Assembly (NCBI RefSeq): GCF_001971785.1
Contig: NZ_CP019389.1
Coordinates: forward strand, 569,001 to 633,000
Direction of reading: 5' to 3'
Source of the DNA: Seonamhaeicola sp. S2-3
GTDB taxonomy: Bacteria; Bacteroidota; Bacteroidia; Flavobacteriales; Flavobacteriaceae
Length of the DNA stretch: 64,000 nucleotides
A program made the translations under genes and the position numbers. This document shows positions 37,588 to 46,710 of the stretch, one piece after another; position 1 is the first letter of the stretch; each line of letters begins with the position of its first letter. Under the pieces are notes generated by a model. The model was not told the DNA's origin, did not search any database, and was given only the letters and a program-made list of their open reading frames with translations.

Positions 37588-38619
37588 TTGGCAAACAAAA
37601 AAAAAGCTACTATAAAAGATATTGCAAATGTATTAAATATCTCTCCTGCTGCAGTTTCTAAAGCACTTCATGACGATTCCAGAATTAGTGAAAAAACTAA
37701 GAAAGCCGTTAAGCAGGTTGCTAAAAATTTAAACTATCAGCCCAATCATTTAGCTAGTGCTTTAAGAAAAGGAAAAAGCAATTTGGTTGGTGTTATTGTT
37801 CCTAGAACCAATAGTAATTTTTTTTCATCGGTCATTCAAAGTATTGAGGAGGTTTTAAATAAAGAAGGGTATAATATTATTATTACCCAATCAAACGAAT
37901 CTTATAAAAAAGAATGTGATAATATAGATGCTTTGCTATTTACACAGGTTGATGGTATAATTGCTTCTATGGCCAATGAAACGGTTAAGTTAGATTATTA
38001 CAAAAAGGTTAAATCTAAAGGTATTCCGCTTATTTTATTTGACCGTGGTGAAAACGATTTGAACGTAGATTACATAGGTATTAATGACTATGAAAGTAGC
38101 CACATGATTATTGAACATTTGGTCAATCAAGGTTGTAAAAGAATTGCCCATATTGGCGGGTTTAAACGTACTAGAATTTTTAACAACAGAATTAAAGGCT
38201 ACATTGATGCTATTAAAAAACATAACCTACCGCTAGAAGATGAATTGTTGATTGAAAGTAGCTTAACTATTGAAGACGGAAGAGCTAAAATGCAACAACT
38301 TTTAAACTTAAAAAATAAACCAGATGCCGTATATGTTGCTGGTGATTATGCAGCTTTAGGAGCTTTACAAGTATTAAATGAAAATAAAATTAATATCCCA
38401 CAAGAAATGGCATTGGTTGGTTTTGGAGACGAACCTTTTACAGCTCTAATTAAGCCTTCTATTTCGAGCATAAACCAGCATAGTAAAGAAATAGGAAGAC
38501 TTGCGGCCTTAACTTTTTTAGAACACATGAAAAAAGATGTTGTAAAACAATCTCTTAACAAGAAAATTTTAGATGCTAAATTGGTTGTAAGAGATTCGTC
38601 TGCTATATCTAACAACTAA
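37588..38619 (+). CDS. LacI-family transcriptional regulator (uronate genes)
   Basis: LacI/GalR regulator of 343 residues. N-terminal HTH and hinge helix at 1-60 (TIKDIANVLNISPAAVSKAL, NYQPNHLASALRKGKS), then a periplasmic-binding-protein-like sensor domain (IGINDYESSHMIIEHLVNQG, VALVGFGDEPF pattern near 275). The start is a TTG, with no ATG possible before the HTH. It is divergent from kdgK-eda; matching palindromes in both promoters make it the likely repressor of both. The effector is presumably a KDG-pathway intermediate. Confidence 0.92.
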   Translation: MANKKKATIKDIANVLNISPAAVSKALHDDSRISEKTKKAVKQVAKNLNYQPNHLASALRKGKSNLVGVIVPRTNSNFFSSVIQSIEEVLNKEGYNIIITQSNESYKKECDNIDALLFTQVDGIIASMANETVKLDYYKKVKSKGIPLILFDRGENDLNVDYIGINDYESSHMIIEHLVNQGCKRIAHIGGFKRTRIFNNRIKGYIDAIKKHNLPLEDELLIESSLTIEDGRAKMQQLLNLKNKPDAVYVAGDYAALGALQVLNENKINIPQEMALVGFGDEPFTALIKPSISSINQHSKEIGRLAALTFLEHMKKDVVKQSLNKKILDAKLVVRDSSAISNN

Positions 38620-38649
38620 GAGTATTTATCTCTATTTTATCAAGTTGAA

Positions 38650-39858
38650 TTACACTTCTGGTGCTGTAGCCTTAAAAATTATAGCTGAAGATTTAGCTGT
38701 TATAACATACTTACAGCTAGCTAAAATTAAAGCAGATTTTCCTTTACTTAAGCTAATAACATTCTCTTTTTCTTCAGACAACTCAACACCTCCTTCTAAA
38801 ACCATTAAAATTTGTGCACTGCTTGATGTTGAAGTATAAACATCATTGTTTGAAAGCTTTATTTGACTCAACTCAAAATCTGGTGCGGGACTTTTATATA
38901 TGCGTTCTAGACCGTCAGATTGCGCTTCTCCTTTTAATATATTTGGGACTGTAGCTTCAAAAGTTACGTGCTTTAATAATTCAGGCACATCAACATGTTT
39001 TGGTGTTAAACCACCTCTTAATACATTATCAGAATTAGCCATAAGCTCCATATTCTGTCCTTCTAAATAAGCATGTGGAATTCCTGCATCTTGAAACACC
39101 GCTTCCCCTTTTTCAACTTTAACAATATTAAAGAAGTAAATAGAGTAAATTCCTTTATCGATAGCTTCGTCATCACTTGTATATATAGCTTTTGCTGCCC
39201 AATAAGCTGGATCTGATTTACTTAATTCGCCTTTTTTATAAAGCGGTAATATTCTATCTACCAAAGGTTTTAAAATTCTGTTAGTCTCTTCTTCTGTTTG
39301 CTCCATTACTGTACGGTACAGACCTAAATAACCCTCGGTATCAAAAACTGGTAAAAACTCAGTAAATTCAGGTACAGAATTAAGCACCTTTCTTAATTTA
39401 TCTTCAGTTAAAAAACCATGAAGCAACCAAAACTCACTTAAAGCTACCATAATTTCAGGTTTATGGTTATCATCTTTATAGTTTCTGTGAGGAGCTGTTA
39501 GTGGAATTCCTAGTTCATTTTCGCGTTTAAATCCTTTTTCGGCTTCCGCTTTAGTTGGGTGTACTTGTATGGATAACATATCATTTACATCAAGTACTTT
39601 AAACAAAAATGGGAGTCTGCCAAATTGGTTTGCAACCTTTGTACCTAAACTTTCTTCTAGGTTATTATTTAAAAAAGTATCTAAATTAACTGAACCCGTT
39701 TCACTCTTTACAACTGAGGGCGCATTTACATGAGCTCCCAACCAATATTCAGCATATGGTTTATTTTCTGGTGTTATTCCTAATAAATTTGGAATATATT
39801 GTTTACCTCCCCATGCATAATTTTGAATCTTCCCTTTTAGAGCAAAAATCTTTGTCAT
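38650..39858 (-). CDS. manA: Class I mannose-6-phosphate isomerase
   Basis: Interconverts mannose 6-phosphate and fructose 6-phosphate with Zn. The 402 residues begin with the typical LKGKIQNYAWGGKQYIPNLL. They carry the zinc-ligand motifs IQVHPTKAEAEKGF and DDNHKPEIMVAL, and the later GIPHAYLEGQNMELMANSDN with the NVLRGGLTPKHVD signature. Length is normal for class I. It converges on the LacI-type gene. Its place inside the uronate region and next to a GH3 remnant suggests it served a sugar-utilisation locus. Confidence 0.95.
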   Translation of the reverse strand: MTKIFALKGKIQNYAWGGKQYIPNLLGITPENKPYAEYWLGAHVNAPSVVKSETGSVNLDTFLNNNLEESLGTKVANQFGRLPFLFKVLDVNDMLSIQVHPTKAEAEKGFKRENELGIPLTAPHRNYKDDNHKPEIMVALSEFWLLHGFLTEDKLRKVLNSVPEFTEFLPVFDTEGYLGLYRTVMEQTEEETNRILKPLVDRILPLYKKGELSKSDPAYWAAKAIYTSDDEAIDKGIYSIYFFNIVKVEKGEAVFQDAGIPHAYLEGQNMELMANSDNVLRGGLTPKHVDVPELLKHVTFEATVPNILKGEAQSDGLERIYKSPAPDFELSQIKLSNNDVYTSTSSSAQILMVLEGGVELSEEKENVISLSKGKSALILASCKYVITAKSSAIIFKATAPEV

Positions 39859-39900
39859 AATTGTTAATTATTTTACTTTTTAAATGTTTAATAAGTTAGT

Positions 39901-40160
39901 CTATTTATCTACGGCTACCACTTCAAAGCGCTTTTTAAGTTTTATATCTTTGGAAGAACTTCCTACTAAAACCTCAAAAAAACCGGGTTCAACCGTCCAA
40001 TTCATATTTTTGTCAAAAATAGCTAAATCGTCTGGGTGAAGTGTAAAATTAATAGTTTTTGTTTCACCAGGTTTTAAAGGCACTCTTTCAAAACCTCTAA
40101 GTACAGATTCATAACAATTTCATTATCAGCTCTATTACCTGTGTTTTCTTACATATTATA
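39901..40160 (-). pseudogene. Remnant of a GH3 beta-glucosidase (C-terminal end)
   Basis: A 60-codon open stretch (39901-40083) encodes the C-terminal fibronectin-III-like end of family 3 glycoside hydrolases: LKPGETKTINFTLHPDDLAI and NMNWTVEPGFFEVLVGSSS. The same strand upstream still reads ESVLRGFERV in frame, then, after a frameshift and a small deletion, NTGNRADNEIV, also GH3-like. A stop codon precedes that. Nothing of the catalytic domains remains, since the next 220 bases show no similarity. The parent enzyme was lost; manA beside it is intact. Confidence 0.8.
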
Positions 40161-40379
40161 GGTTAGCATTCCTCAAATACTCCTTCTATTATTAATTACT
40201 ATTGGTTGATCTATTACTTGACATTAATAAAGGAGACTCAATGATTATTTAGAATATTACGTAACCAAGTTCTCGATGTTAATCATACAAGCTTTATTTA
40301 ACAGACTTAAATTAACAAAAAATAGAACTATTATGATGAGATTTTAAAAAATTCTGTGAAAGCTAAAGTTTGATTATTA
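40161..40379. other. Non-coding stretch without recognisable content
   Basis: About 220 A/T-rich bases between the GH3 remnant and the second LacI-type gene. No ORF, hairpin or promoter was recognised; probably further decayed DNA of the former GH3 locus. Confidence 0.5.
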
Positions 40380-41414
40380 CTATAAAAATCTAGCCACTGT
40401 TTTTTTTGACGAATTTCTTTCTATTAAGCTTGTAGCCAAGGTAATGGTTTGCCCTTTATCTGGTATTTCTTTTTTCACAATGTATTCTAATAATAAACGT
40501 GTTGCTATTTCACCAATTTCAAAACCAGACTGGTCTATAGTTGTTAATGATGGCTCTATAACGGTTGAAATAGGTTCATTACTAAAACCTACAATAGCAA
40601 TATCTTCTGGTATGCTAATTTTTTGCTCTTTAATACATTTCATAGCCCCAATAGCTGCTACATCATTTGCAGAAAAAACCCCATCTATAGCTTGTTTACT
40701 ACTTAAAATATTTTGCATATTATTATAACCATCTTGCTCCATTAACCTAGAGGTAACAACCAATTCTTTTTTAAATGGAATATTGTGTTTTTCAAGTGCA
40801 GCTTTATAACCGTTAAATCTGTTTCTATAAATCTCTAATTCTTGAGGCCCCGAAAAATGCACAATATTTCTACAACCTTTAATTATTAAATGTTCTGTGG
40901 CATCAAATCCTCCCTTAAAATCATCAATAAGCACATTACTATACCCTGGGATATCACAATGCCTATCAAAAAACACAAGCGGAATATTGCTTTTTTTTGC
41001 TACTTCTAAATGATTATAGTTTAAAGTTTCCATTGAAACCGAAATTAACAACCCATCTACCCTATTTGCTACCAACCCATCAATTATTTTTTTTTCGCGT
41101 TCAAATTGTTCTAAAGATTGACAGATTATAACATTATAACCAGCCAAATAAGCAGTTTCTTCAATACCTTGAATTGCTGATGAAAAAAAATGCCGTGATA
41201 TTCTAGGAACCACCACCCCTATAGTATTAGTTACATTTTTTCGCAAATTAGAAGCCAGCATATTACGCTGATATCCTAATTCTTGAGCCTTTGCCAAAAT
41301 TTTAGCTTTAGTACTTTTTGTTACTCGCGGACTATCATTTAAAGCTCTAGAAACTGTAGAACTATTAATACCTAAAACTTTAGCAATGTCGTGTATTGTT
41401 GGCTTATTATTCAA
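40380..41414 (-). CDS. LacI-family transcriptional regulator (next to kduI)
   Basis: LacI/GalR regulator of 344 residues: HTH at 1-25 (TIHDIAKVLGINSSTVSRAL), hinge (QRNMLASNLRKNVTNTIGVV), sensor domain with VLIDDFKGGFDATEHLI and IAIVGFSNEPISTVIEPSL. It starts with TTG (41412-41414). Divergent from kduI, with one 20-bp palindrome between them, so it most likely controls kduI-kduD-DUF4861 and itself. It is a paralogue of the other regulator but faces a different operator sequence. Confidence 0.92.
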   Translation of the reverse strand: MNNKPTIHDIAKVLGINSSTVSRALNDSPRVTKSTKAKILAKAQELGYQRNMLASNLRKNVTNTIGVVVPRISRHFFSSAIQGIEETAYLAGYNVIICQSLEQFEREKKIIDGLVANRVDGLLISVSMETLNYNHLEVAKKSNIPLVFFDRHCDIPGYSNVLIDDFKGGFDATEHLIIKGCRNIVHFSGPQELEIYRNRFNGYKAALEKHNIPFKKELVVTSRLMEQDGYNNMQNILSSKQAIDGVFSANDVAAIGAMKCIKEQKISIPEDIAIVGFSNEPISTVIEPSLTTIDQSGFEIGEIATRLLLEYIVKKEIPDKGQTITLATSLIERNSSKKTVARFL

Positions 41415-41446
41415 AATTCAAGTTAAAAAGTTTAGTTTTATGCTTA

Positions 41447-41498
41447 CAAATATAACAAAATACAATCGATTGTATTTAAATATTTTTTCATATATTTA
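41447..41498. promoter_or_regulatory. Divergent kduI / lacI promoter region with operator
   Basis: AAATACAATCGATTGTATTT (41458-41477) is a perfect 20-bp palindrome with central CG. On the minus strand the regulator's -7 TATATTTG is at 41447-41454; on the plus strand the kduI -7 TATATTTA is at 41491-41498. The palindrome overlaps the -33 region of both promoters, so one bound repressor could silence both. Confidence 0.82.
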
Positions 41499-41551
41499 CA
41501 CAGTTTTTTTCTTATCAAAATTTGAATTAAAATTTATAAAAGTTAAATATC

Positions 41552-42394
41552 ATGAAAAACAATTATGAAGTAAGATACGCAGCATCACCGCAAGATGTTA
41601 AATCATACGACACAACTAGATTAAGAGACGAATTTTTAATCGATAACCTTATGGAACCAGACCAAGTAAACTTGGTTTATTCTCATTACGACCGTTTTAT
41701 TACTGGCAGCGCGGTTCCTACAAAATCTTCTTTAAAATTAGAAGCTATTGATCCGCTAAAAGCAGATTACTTTCTTGAAAGACGTGAATTAGGTATTATA
41801 AACATTGGAGGGTCTGGTACAGTTACTGTTGATGGTACTGAGTATGAACTAGACAACAGAGAAGCTTTATATGTTGGTAGAGGTAATAAAGAAGTTACTT
41901 TTTCTAGCAAATCGGCTAACGAGCCTGCGTTGTTTTACTTAAACTCTACACCTGCTCATAAAGAATACCCTAATAAAAAAATAGGAATTAATGACGTTGA
42001 AGTTGTTCAATTAGGAGCGCCAGAAACTGCAAACGCAAGAACCCTAAGAAAATATATTGTAAACAGCGTTGTAGATGTTTGCCAATTACAAATGGGTATG
42101 ACAGAATTAAAAACTGGAAGCGTATGGAACACCATGCCAGCACACGTGCATGACAGAAGAATGGAAGTATATTTCTATTTTGATGTACCAGAAGATCAAG
42201 CTGTATGTCATTTTATGGGGCAACCTCAAGAAACCAGACATATCTGGATGCAAAACCATCAAGCTGTAATTTCTCCAGCATGGTCTATACACTCTGGTTC
42301 TGGTACCAGCAACTATACCTTTATCTGGGGAATGGCCGGTGAAAACTTAGACTACGGCGATATGGATCATTGTAAAATAAACGAACTAAAATAA
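41552..42394 (+). CDS. kduI: 5-dehydro-4-deoxy-D-glucuronate isomerase
   Basis: KduI isomerises the open-chain unsaturated uronate product (DKI) to 2,5-diketo-3-deoxygluconate. The 280 residues are the complete two-cupin protein: N-terminal [20 protein letters not shown], and the metal-binding motif [19 protein letters not shown] with the His ligands, then [20 protein letters not shown] with the last His. It is 8 bases from kduD; the products of pectin-, ulvan- or hyaluronate-type lyases pass through this step. Confidence 0.96.
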   Translation: MKNNYEVRYAASPQDVKSYDTTRLRDEFLIDNLMEPDQVNLVYSHYDRFITGSAVPTKSSLKLEAIDPLKADYFLERRELGIINIGGSGTVTVDGTEYELDNREALYVGRGNKEVTFSSKSANEPALFYLNSTPAHKEYPNKKIGINDVEVVQLGAPETANARTLRKYIVNSVVDVCQLQMGMTELKTGSVWNTMPAHVHDRRMEVYFYFDVPEDQAVCHFMGQPQETRHIWMQNHQAVISPAWSIHSGSGTSNYTFIWGMAGENLDYGDMDHCKINELK

Positions 42395-42402
42395 TAAAAA
42401 TT

Positions 42403-43197
42403 ATGTCTATTAATTTATTTGATTTAACAGGTAAAGTAGCTCTTGTAACTGGTGGCACCCACGGTTTAGGACAAGCCATGGCTACTGGTTTAGGAAATGC
42501 TGGAGCTACCTTGGTTATAAATGGGGCTTCTTCTCAGGAAAAATTAGACAAAGCCGTAGCACACTACCAATCTTTGGGCATTAAAGCTTCTGGATATCTT
42601 TTCGATGTTACTAACGAAGAACAGGTTATTAAAAATATCGCAGCTATAGAAAAAGAAGTTGGAAACATTGACATTCTTGTAAACAATGCCGGAATCATCA
42701 AAAGGATTCCTCTTGAGGACATGGAAGTGGCCGACTTTGAGCAAGTTATTAAGGTCGATTTGGTAAGCCCTTTTATTATGTCTAAACATGTTGTTAAAGG
42801 CATGATAAAAAGAAAAGCTGGCAAAATTATTAACATCTGCTCTATGATGAGTGAATTGGGAAGAAACACCGTTGGTGCCTATGCCGCAGCAAAGGGTGGT
42901 CTAAAAATGCTTACCCAAAACATGGCTACAGAATGGGCAAAACACAATATACAAATCAATGGTATTGGTCCTGGTTACTTTGCTACCAGCCAAACGGCTC
43001 CTATTCGTGTAGATGGCCATCCATTTAACGATTTTATTATTAACAGAACTCCTGCTGCTCGTTGGGGAGACCCTAACGATTTACAAGGTGCTGCCGTATT
43101 TTTAAGTTCAAAAGCAAGCGACTTTGTTAACGGACAAGTAATATATGTAGATGGTGGTATTCTTGCAACTATTGGAAAACCTTCAAACGAAGACTAA
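42403..43197 (+). CDS. kduD: 2-dehydro-3-deoxy-D-gluconate 5-dehydrogenase
   Basis: KduD reduces 2,5-diketo-3-deoxygluconate to KDG with NADH. The 264 residues form a classical short-chain dehydrogenase: NAD loop TGGTHGLGQAMA near residue 17, NNAG, catalytic Ser in ICSMMSELG, YAAAKGG with Tyr and Lys, and YVDGGI at the end. Directly downstream of kduI; KDG then goes to KdgK and Eda encoded 5 kb away. Confidence 0.95.
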   Translation: MSINLFDLTGKVALVTGGTHGLGQAMATGLGNAGATLVINGASSQEKLDKAVAHYQSLGIKASGYLFDVTNEEQVIKNIAAIEKEVGNIDILVNNAGIIKRIPLEDMEVADFEQVIKVDLVSPFIMSKHVVKGMIKRKAGKIINICSMMSELGRNTVGAYAAAKGGLKMLTQNMATEWAKHNIQINGIGPGYFATSQTAPIRVDGHPFNDFIINRTPAARWGDPNDLQGAAVFLSSKASDFVNGQVIYVDGGILATIGKPSNED

Positions 43198-43213
43198 TTA
43201 AATTCAATATATT

Positions 43214-44389
43214 ATGAATAAAACCTTATGGGTAGCATGCCTAATGTGTGCCGTATTTTTTTCTTCTTGTAATCAAAAAGAAAATTTAAAATCTATTGTA
43301 GTTAAAAATACCCTAGATTTTGAAAGAACTTCTGAAACTGTTGAGTTAACTAAATCGTTTTTAAAGGTTGAAGACCTAAACACTATTGGCATTAAAGATG
43401 CTGAAAGTGGCGAATTACAAGTTACTCAAACTGTAGATAATGATGGCGATGGCATTATGGATGAAATTTTATTTCAACCTGTAATTGCTGCTAATTCTGA
43501 AAAAACTTTCAACATAGTAACAATTACTGAAGCCCAAAAGCCAAAAGCCGATACGCTTTGTTATTCTAGGTTTGTACCAGAACGTACAGATGATTATACT
43601 TGGGAAAACAACAAAGTAGCTTTTCGTGTTTATGGCCCTGTAGCTCAAAAAATGGTTGAAGATGGCACACCTGGAGGCACACTATCTAGCGGTGTTGATG
43701 CTTGGTTAAAAAAAGTAGAATACCCTATTATAAATAATTGGTATAAAAAAAATAGCGAAAAACCAGGTGCTTACCATAAGCCTTCACCTGAAGGTTTAGA
43801 TAATTTCCACGTAGGAATTAGTAGAGGCGTTGGCGGCATTGCTGTAAAGCAAGACACTACTTATTATTTCTCTAAAAATTATACCAAATGGCGTACCATT
43901 ACAACTGGTCCTATTCGTACCAGTTTTTATTTAGAATACGCATCTTGGGATGCTGGTGGTAAAACCATTAAAGAATCTAAAGTTATTAGTTTAGATTTAG
44001 GTAGTAATCTATCTAAGTTTACTACTCATATTGAAGGCACAGATACTATTTCGGCTGGATTAACTTTACACGAAAAAGATGGCAATATTACAGGTAATAA
44101 AGAAAACGGTTGGGTTAGCTATTGGCAACCACATGCCGACTCTGAATTAGGAACTGCCATTGTTGCACCAGAACATACCTTTATAGATTTTGAAACTTAT
44201 AATACCAATGCAAAAGATTTAAGCAATGCATATGCTCATTTAAAAGTTAACAATAATGAGGTTATATACTATGCTGGTTTTGCTTGGAAAGAAGCTAATC
44301 AATATACAACACCTACTGAATGGGAGAACTACTTAAATAAGTTCTCTAAGCAAATAAACAACCCATTAAAAGTTAGTTTAAATGAGTAG
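43214..44389 (+). CDS. DUF4861 lipoprotein of the uronate operon
   Basis: Lipoprotein (lipobox VFFSSC, residue 19 or so) of the DUF4861 family, 391 residues, beta-rich. Family blocks: VDNDGDGIMDEILFQPVI, WENNKVAFRVYGPVAQKM, GGTLSSGVDAWLKKVEYPII and HKPSPEGLDNFHVGISRG. It follows kduD at 16 bases, so it is made with the uronate enzymes. The family recurs in polysaccharide-utilisation loci, and a carbohydrate-binding or lyase role has been guessed, but no catalytic residues can be assigned here. Its Asp-rich loop DNDGDGIMDE could bind Ca2+. Confidence 0.85.
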   Translation: MNKTLWVACLMCAVFFSSCNQKENLKSIVVKNTLDFERTSETVELTKSFLKVEDLNTIGIKDAESGELQVTQTVDNDGDGIMDEILFQPVIAANSEKTFNIVTITEAQKPKADTLCYSRFVPERTDDYTWENNKVAFRVYGPVAQKMVEDGTPGGTLSSGVDAWLKKVEYPIINNWYKKNSEKPGAYHKPSPEGLDNFHVGISRGVGGIAVKQDTTYYFSKNYTKWRTITTGPIRTSFYLEYASWDAGGKTIKESKVISLDLGSNLSKFTTHIEGTDTISAGLTLHEKDGNITGNKENGWVSYWQPHADSELGTAIVAPEHTFIDFETYNTNAKDLSNAYAHLKVNNNEVIYYAGFAWKEANQYTTPTEWENYLNKFSKQINNPLKVSLNE

Positions 44390-44414
44390 ATTTAAGCTAT
44401 AAATTTAATAAACA

Positions 44415-44452
44415 AAAAACCAAGATTGAAATTATTCAATCTTGGTTTTTTT
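44415..44452 (+). terminator. Terminator of the kduI-kduD-DUF4861 operon
   Basis: A perfect stem AAAAACCAAGATTGAA/TTCAATCTTGGTTTTT (44415-44430, 44435-44450) with a 4-base loop and eight T. Confidence 0.92.
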
Positions 44453-44850
44453 TAGTACTAATTTTTATTATACAAATTGTAAGCTAAAGTTAGTAATAAA
44501 AGCATTAGTTATATCATAAGATTTTATTAACTAATTCAAACAAACCACAAACTCCTACATCAGCAGCCGACGCATCTTTTTGCCTCTTGAAATTTAAGAA
44601 GTATCAAATACCTACTTCTGCTAACTTCCTACAGTAACCAACTAATTTTAAAAGGCTTCTAAATAATGCTTTATTAATTGTTTCTCTGTAAACCTTATAG
44701 TTCAAAACTCACTATCAAATTAAAACCTATAAAATCTCACTTTATGTAACCTTCTTTCTTTAGAATTCATTGGAAAGCCATCAACTATTCTCGATGGTTT
44801 TGTAAATTCTTTTACTTTAGTAACCGCAGCTGTTTTTTTATATCATCTCT
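44453..44850. other. Non-coding stretch with a possible gene remnant
   Basis: About 400 bases without a credible gene. On the minus strand 44720-44843 stays open without a start codon and reads KVKEFTKPSRIVDGFPMNSK followed by ERRLHKVRFYRF and a stop. The composition looks protein-like, but I do not recognise the family; it may be the C-terminal end of a lost gene. The rest shows nothing recognisable. Confidence 0.4.
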
Positions 44851-44855
44851 TAAAT

Positions 44856-44899
44856 GTAACCCAAGTCACTTTTAGTTAATTACTTTTATTATAATTTTA
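44856..44899 (+). promoter_or_regulatory. CRP/FNR-type operator and promoter of the cytochrome c-DUF3365 unit
   Basis: GTAACCCAAGTCAC (44856-44869), one mismatch from GTAAC-N4-GTTAC. Exactly 22 bases on is TAATTTTA (44892-44899), a TAnnTTTR -7 element. The gene starts 64 bases later. Confidence 0.7.
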
Positions 44900-44963
44900 A
44901 AAATTATTACCTTATTAAACACTAATTAATTGAATTAAATAATTCAAAAAGCATCATTTTTAA

Positions 44964-45368
44964 ATGAATAAATTATTTACAATACTATTATTTACAGGAT
45001 TAATTTTCAGTTGTAACAACTCAAAAAAAGAGAAACCATCGGCTTTTGATACTCAAAATAAGGCTAATAATCACCCTGGAAAAAAACTAATGGAAACCAA
45101 CTGCTATTTATGTCACAACCCCACAGCTAGCAACCAAGATAGAGTTGGACCTCCTATGATTGCAATTAAAGAACAATACAAGGTAAATAATATTTCTAAA
45201 GAAGATTTTATAAAATCTATTCAAGATTGGGTAAAAAACCCTATTTCAGAAAATGCTAAAATGCCTAATGAGGTAAAACGTTTTGGGGTGATGCCTAAAC
45301 AATATTATCCAGAAAAAACCATAGCACAAATAGCCGAATATTTGTATGATTGTATTATACTGAAATAG
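44964..45368 (+). pseudogene. Cytochrome c-DUF3365 protein, 5' fragment (split by IS3)
   Basis: N-terminal half of an exported haem protein. Lipobox LIFSC near residue 17, then a class I cytochrome c domain with the haem motif CYLCH and a distal Met candidate in ENAKMPNEVKRFGVMPKQYY. The native reading ends at AEYLYD..., where the family usually continues into EQP-W. The last three codons (CTG AAA TAG) come from the IS3 end at 45361. The remaining gene continues after the element at 46755. Expected full product: cytochrome c joined to a DUF3365/Tll0287-like haem-binding domain. A truncated cytochrome could still be made from this fragment. Confidence 0.85.
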
Positions 45369-45457
45369 GTTGACTTTTTTTGGTTCATATTTAGCTGTTC
45401 AAAAGATTTTTTTTAGCCGTTTAGAAGGCAAAAAAATAGTTTGAACTAGGTTTGTTC

Positions 45458-46237
45458 TTAAATTGTAAGTTCAGGTAAATTTACATTATTTTTTCTATAG
45501 GATTTGTATTTGATGTTTGGATTTAAATGTACTTCAGCAGGTTTTCTTAGGTCCAGACTAAAATGGGTTCTCAAATTGTTATAAATATATACAGCTTGCT
45601 CCGTCATTTTTTGAGCTAAATCGGTGTTTTTAATAGTTTGTTTTAAGCCGTATTCGTATTTAAGTGTTCTATTAATACGTTCAGCAACAGCGTTTTCATA
45701 AGGGTCGTATTGTTCAGCCATACTCATTGTTATTCCGTTGCTTTCGGCAAACTCGGTATATTTAGGATTGCAGTATTGAAACCCTCTATCTGAGTGATGA
45801 ATAAGCTTTTGTTTAGGATATTTTCTATTTTTAATAGCCATAGCAAGCGCCTCTGTACAAAGCGATGTTCTCATATGATTATCGAGTTTATAGCCCATAA
45901 TTTGCTTAGAATAGGCGTCTGTGACTAAAGCTAGATAGTTGTGCCCATTTTCTGTTTTAATGTATGTTATATCGCTAACCCAAAGTTGTTCTGGTCGAGT
46001 AGGAACGTGGTCTTTTACCAGGTTCTTATATTTTTTGTACATATGGTTTGAGTTTGTAGTTGTGATGTAATTTTTAGTTTTAGGAATCAAAAGATTATTT
46101 AGCCTAAGGAAGCGATAGAACTTGTCTCTACCAATTTTAATATCAGCGTTTATAAAGTCCTGTTTTAGTTCTTTATGTAGCTTAATTCCACCAGTTTTAG
46201 AGCCTACTTTTTTACGGTAGTCCTTGACCATTTTCAT
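45458..46237 (-). CDS. IS3-family transposase OrfB
   Basis: Integrase core of the transposase. The DDE triad is visible: Asp in LWVSDITYIK, Asp in KLIHHSDRGFQYCN, Glu in DPYENAVAERINRTLKYEYG. An HTH_21 segment lies at the N-terminus (TGGIKLHKELKQDFINADIK). The frame stays open upstream of this ATG (GCFGISKQAFYKRLK) and overlaps orfA, so the working protein is an OrfAB fusion made by -1 frameshifting. Confidence 0.93.
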   Translation of the reverse strand: MKMVKDYRKKVGSKTGGIKLHKELKQDFINADIKIGRDKFYRFLRLNNLLIPKTKNYITTTNSNHMYKKYKNLVKDHVPTRPEQLWVSDITYIKTENGHNYLALVTDAYSKQIMGYKLDNHMRTSLCTEALAMAIKNRKYPKQKLIHHSDRGFQYCNPKYTEFAESNGITMSMAEQYDPYENAVAERINRTLKYEYGLKQTIKNTDLAQKMTEQAVYIYNNLRTHFSLDLRKPAEVHLNPNIKYKSYRKNNVNLPELTI

Positions 46238-46251
46238 TAGCTTCTGATGGT

Positions 46252-46710
46252 CTACTTCTTGTTTTTGTTGGGTTTTGAGTCTTTTGTAAAAGGCTTGTTT
46301 AGATATCCCAAAACATCCATAGAGCCATTTTCTTTTATACGCTGTTTTTTCTTTAGCTCTATCTCTTTTGCTAATGTTTTGGGCAATGACTTTTTTGACA
46401 TATCAACGCCTGTAATAAGTTCCATATCCGCGATAATGTCTTGTTGGAAGTCTTTTTGAAACTCAAGTTCTTCAATCTTTTCCTTTAACTTTTTAATTTC
46501 ATCGTTTTTACTCATACCTGTATTTTGTTGTACTAAGGTACTGTATTTTCTTAACCAATAGGAAATGGTTGTTCTGGGGACGTCGTATTTTTTAGAAGCT
46601 TGGTTGTTGGATAGTTGACCGTTTAGGATTTGGTCAACGACTAAAAGTTTGGTTTCTAAAGTGGCTTTTTGGTAACTTTTTTTTCGCCAGTGCTCATTTT
46701 GTGTTTTCAT
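46252..46710 (-). CDS. IS3-family transposase OrfA
   Basis: HTH protein of 152 residues that binds the element ends: TLETKLLVVDQILNGQLSNN and RTTISYWLRKYS form the helix-turn-helix, followed by a leucine-zipper-like helix (DEIKKLKEKIEELEFQKDFQ). The A6 run on the coding strand (T6 at 46345-46350) lies inside the overlap with the OrfB frame and is the likely slip site. The ends of orfA and the OrfB frame differ by -1 (473 bases between starts). Confidence 0.9.
   Translation of the reverse strand: MKTQNEHWRKKSYQKATLETKLLVVDQILNGQLSNNQASKKYDVPRTTISYWLRKYSTLVQQNTGMSKNDEIKKLKEKIEELEFQKDFQQDIIADMELITGVDMSKKSLPKTLAKEIELKKKQRIKENGSMDVLGYLNKPFTKDSKPNKNKK

Noticed and set aside
35641-44389. A complete polysaccharide-utilisation locus
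   Set aside because: No SusC/SusD pair, lyase, sulfatase or transporter gene is present; only the downstream uronate steps and regulators are.
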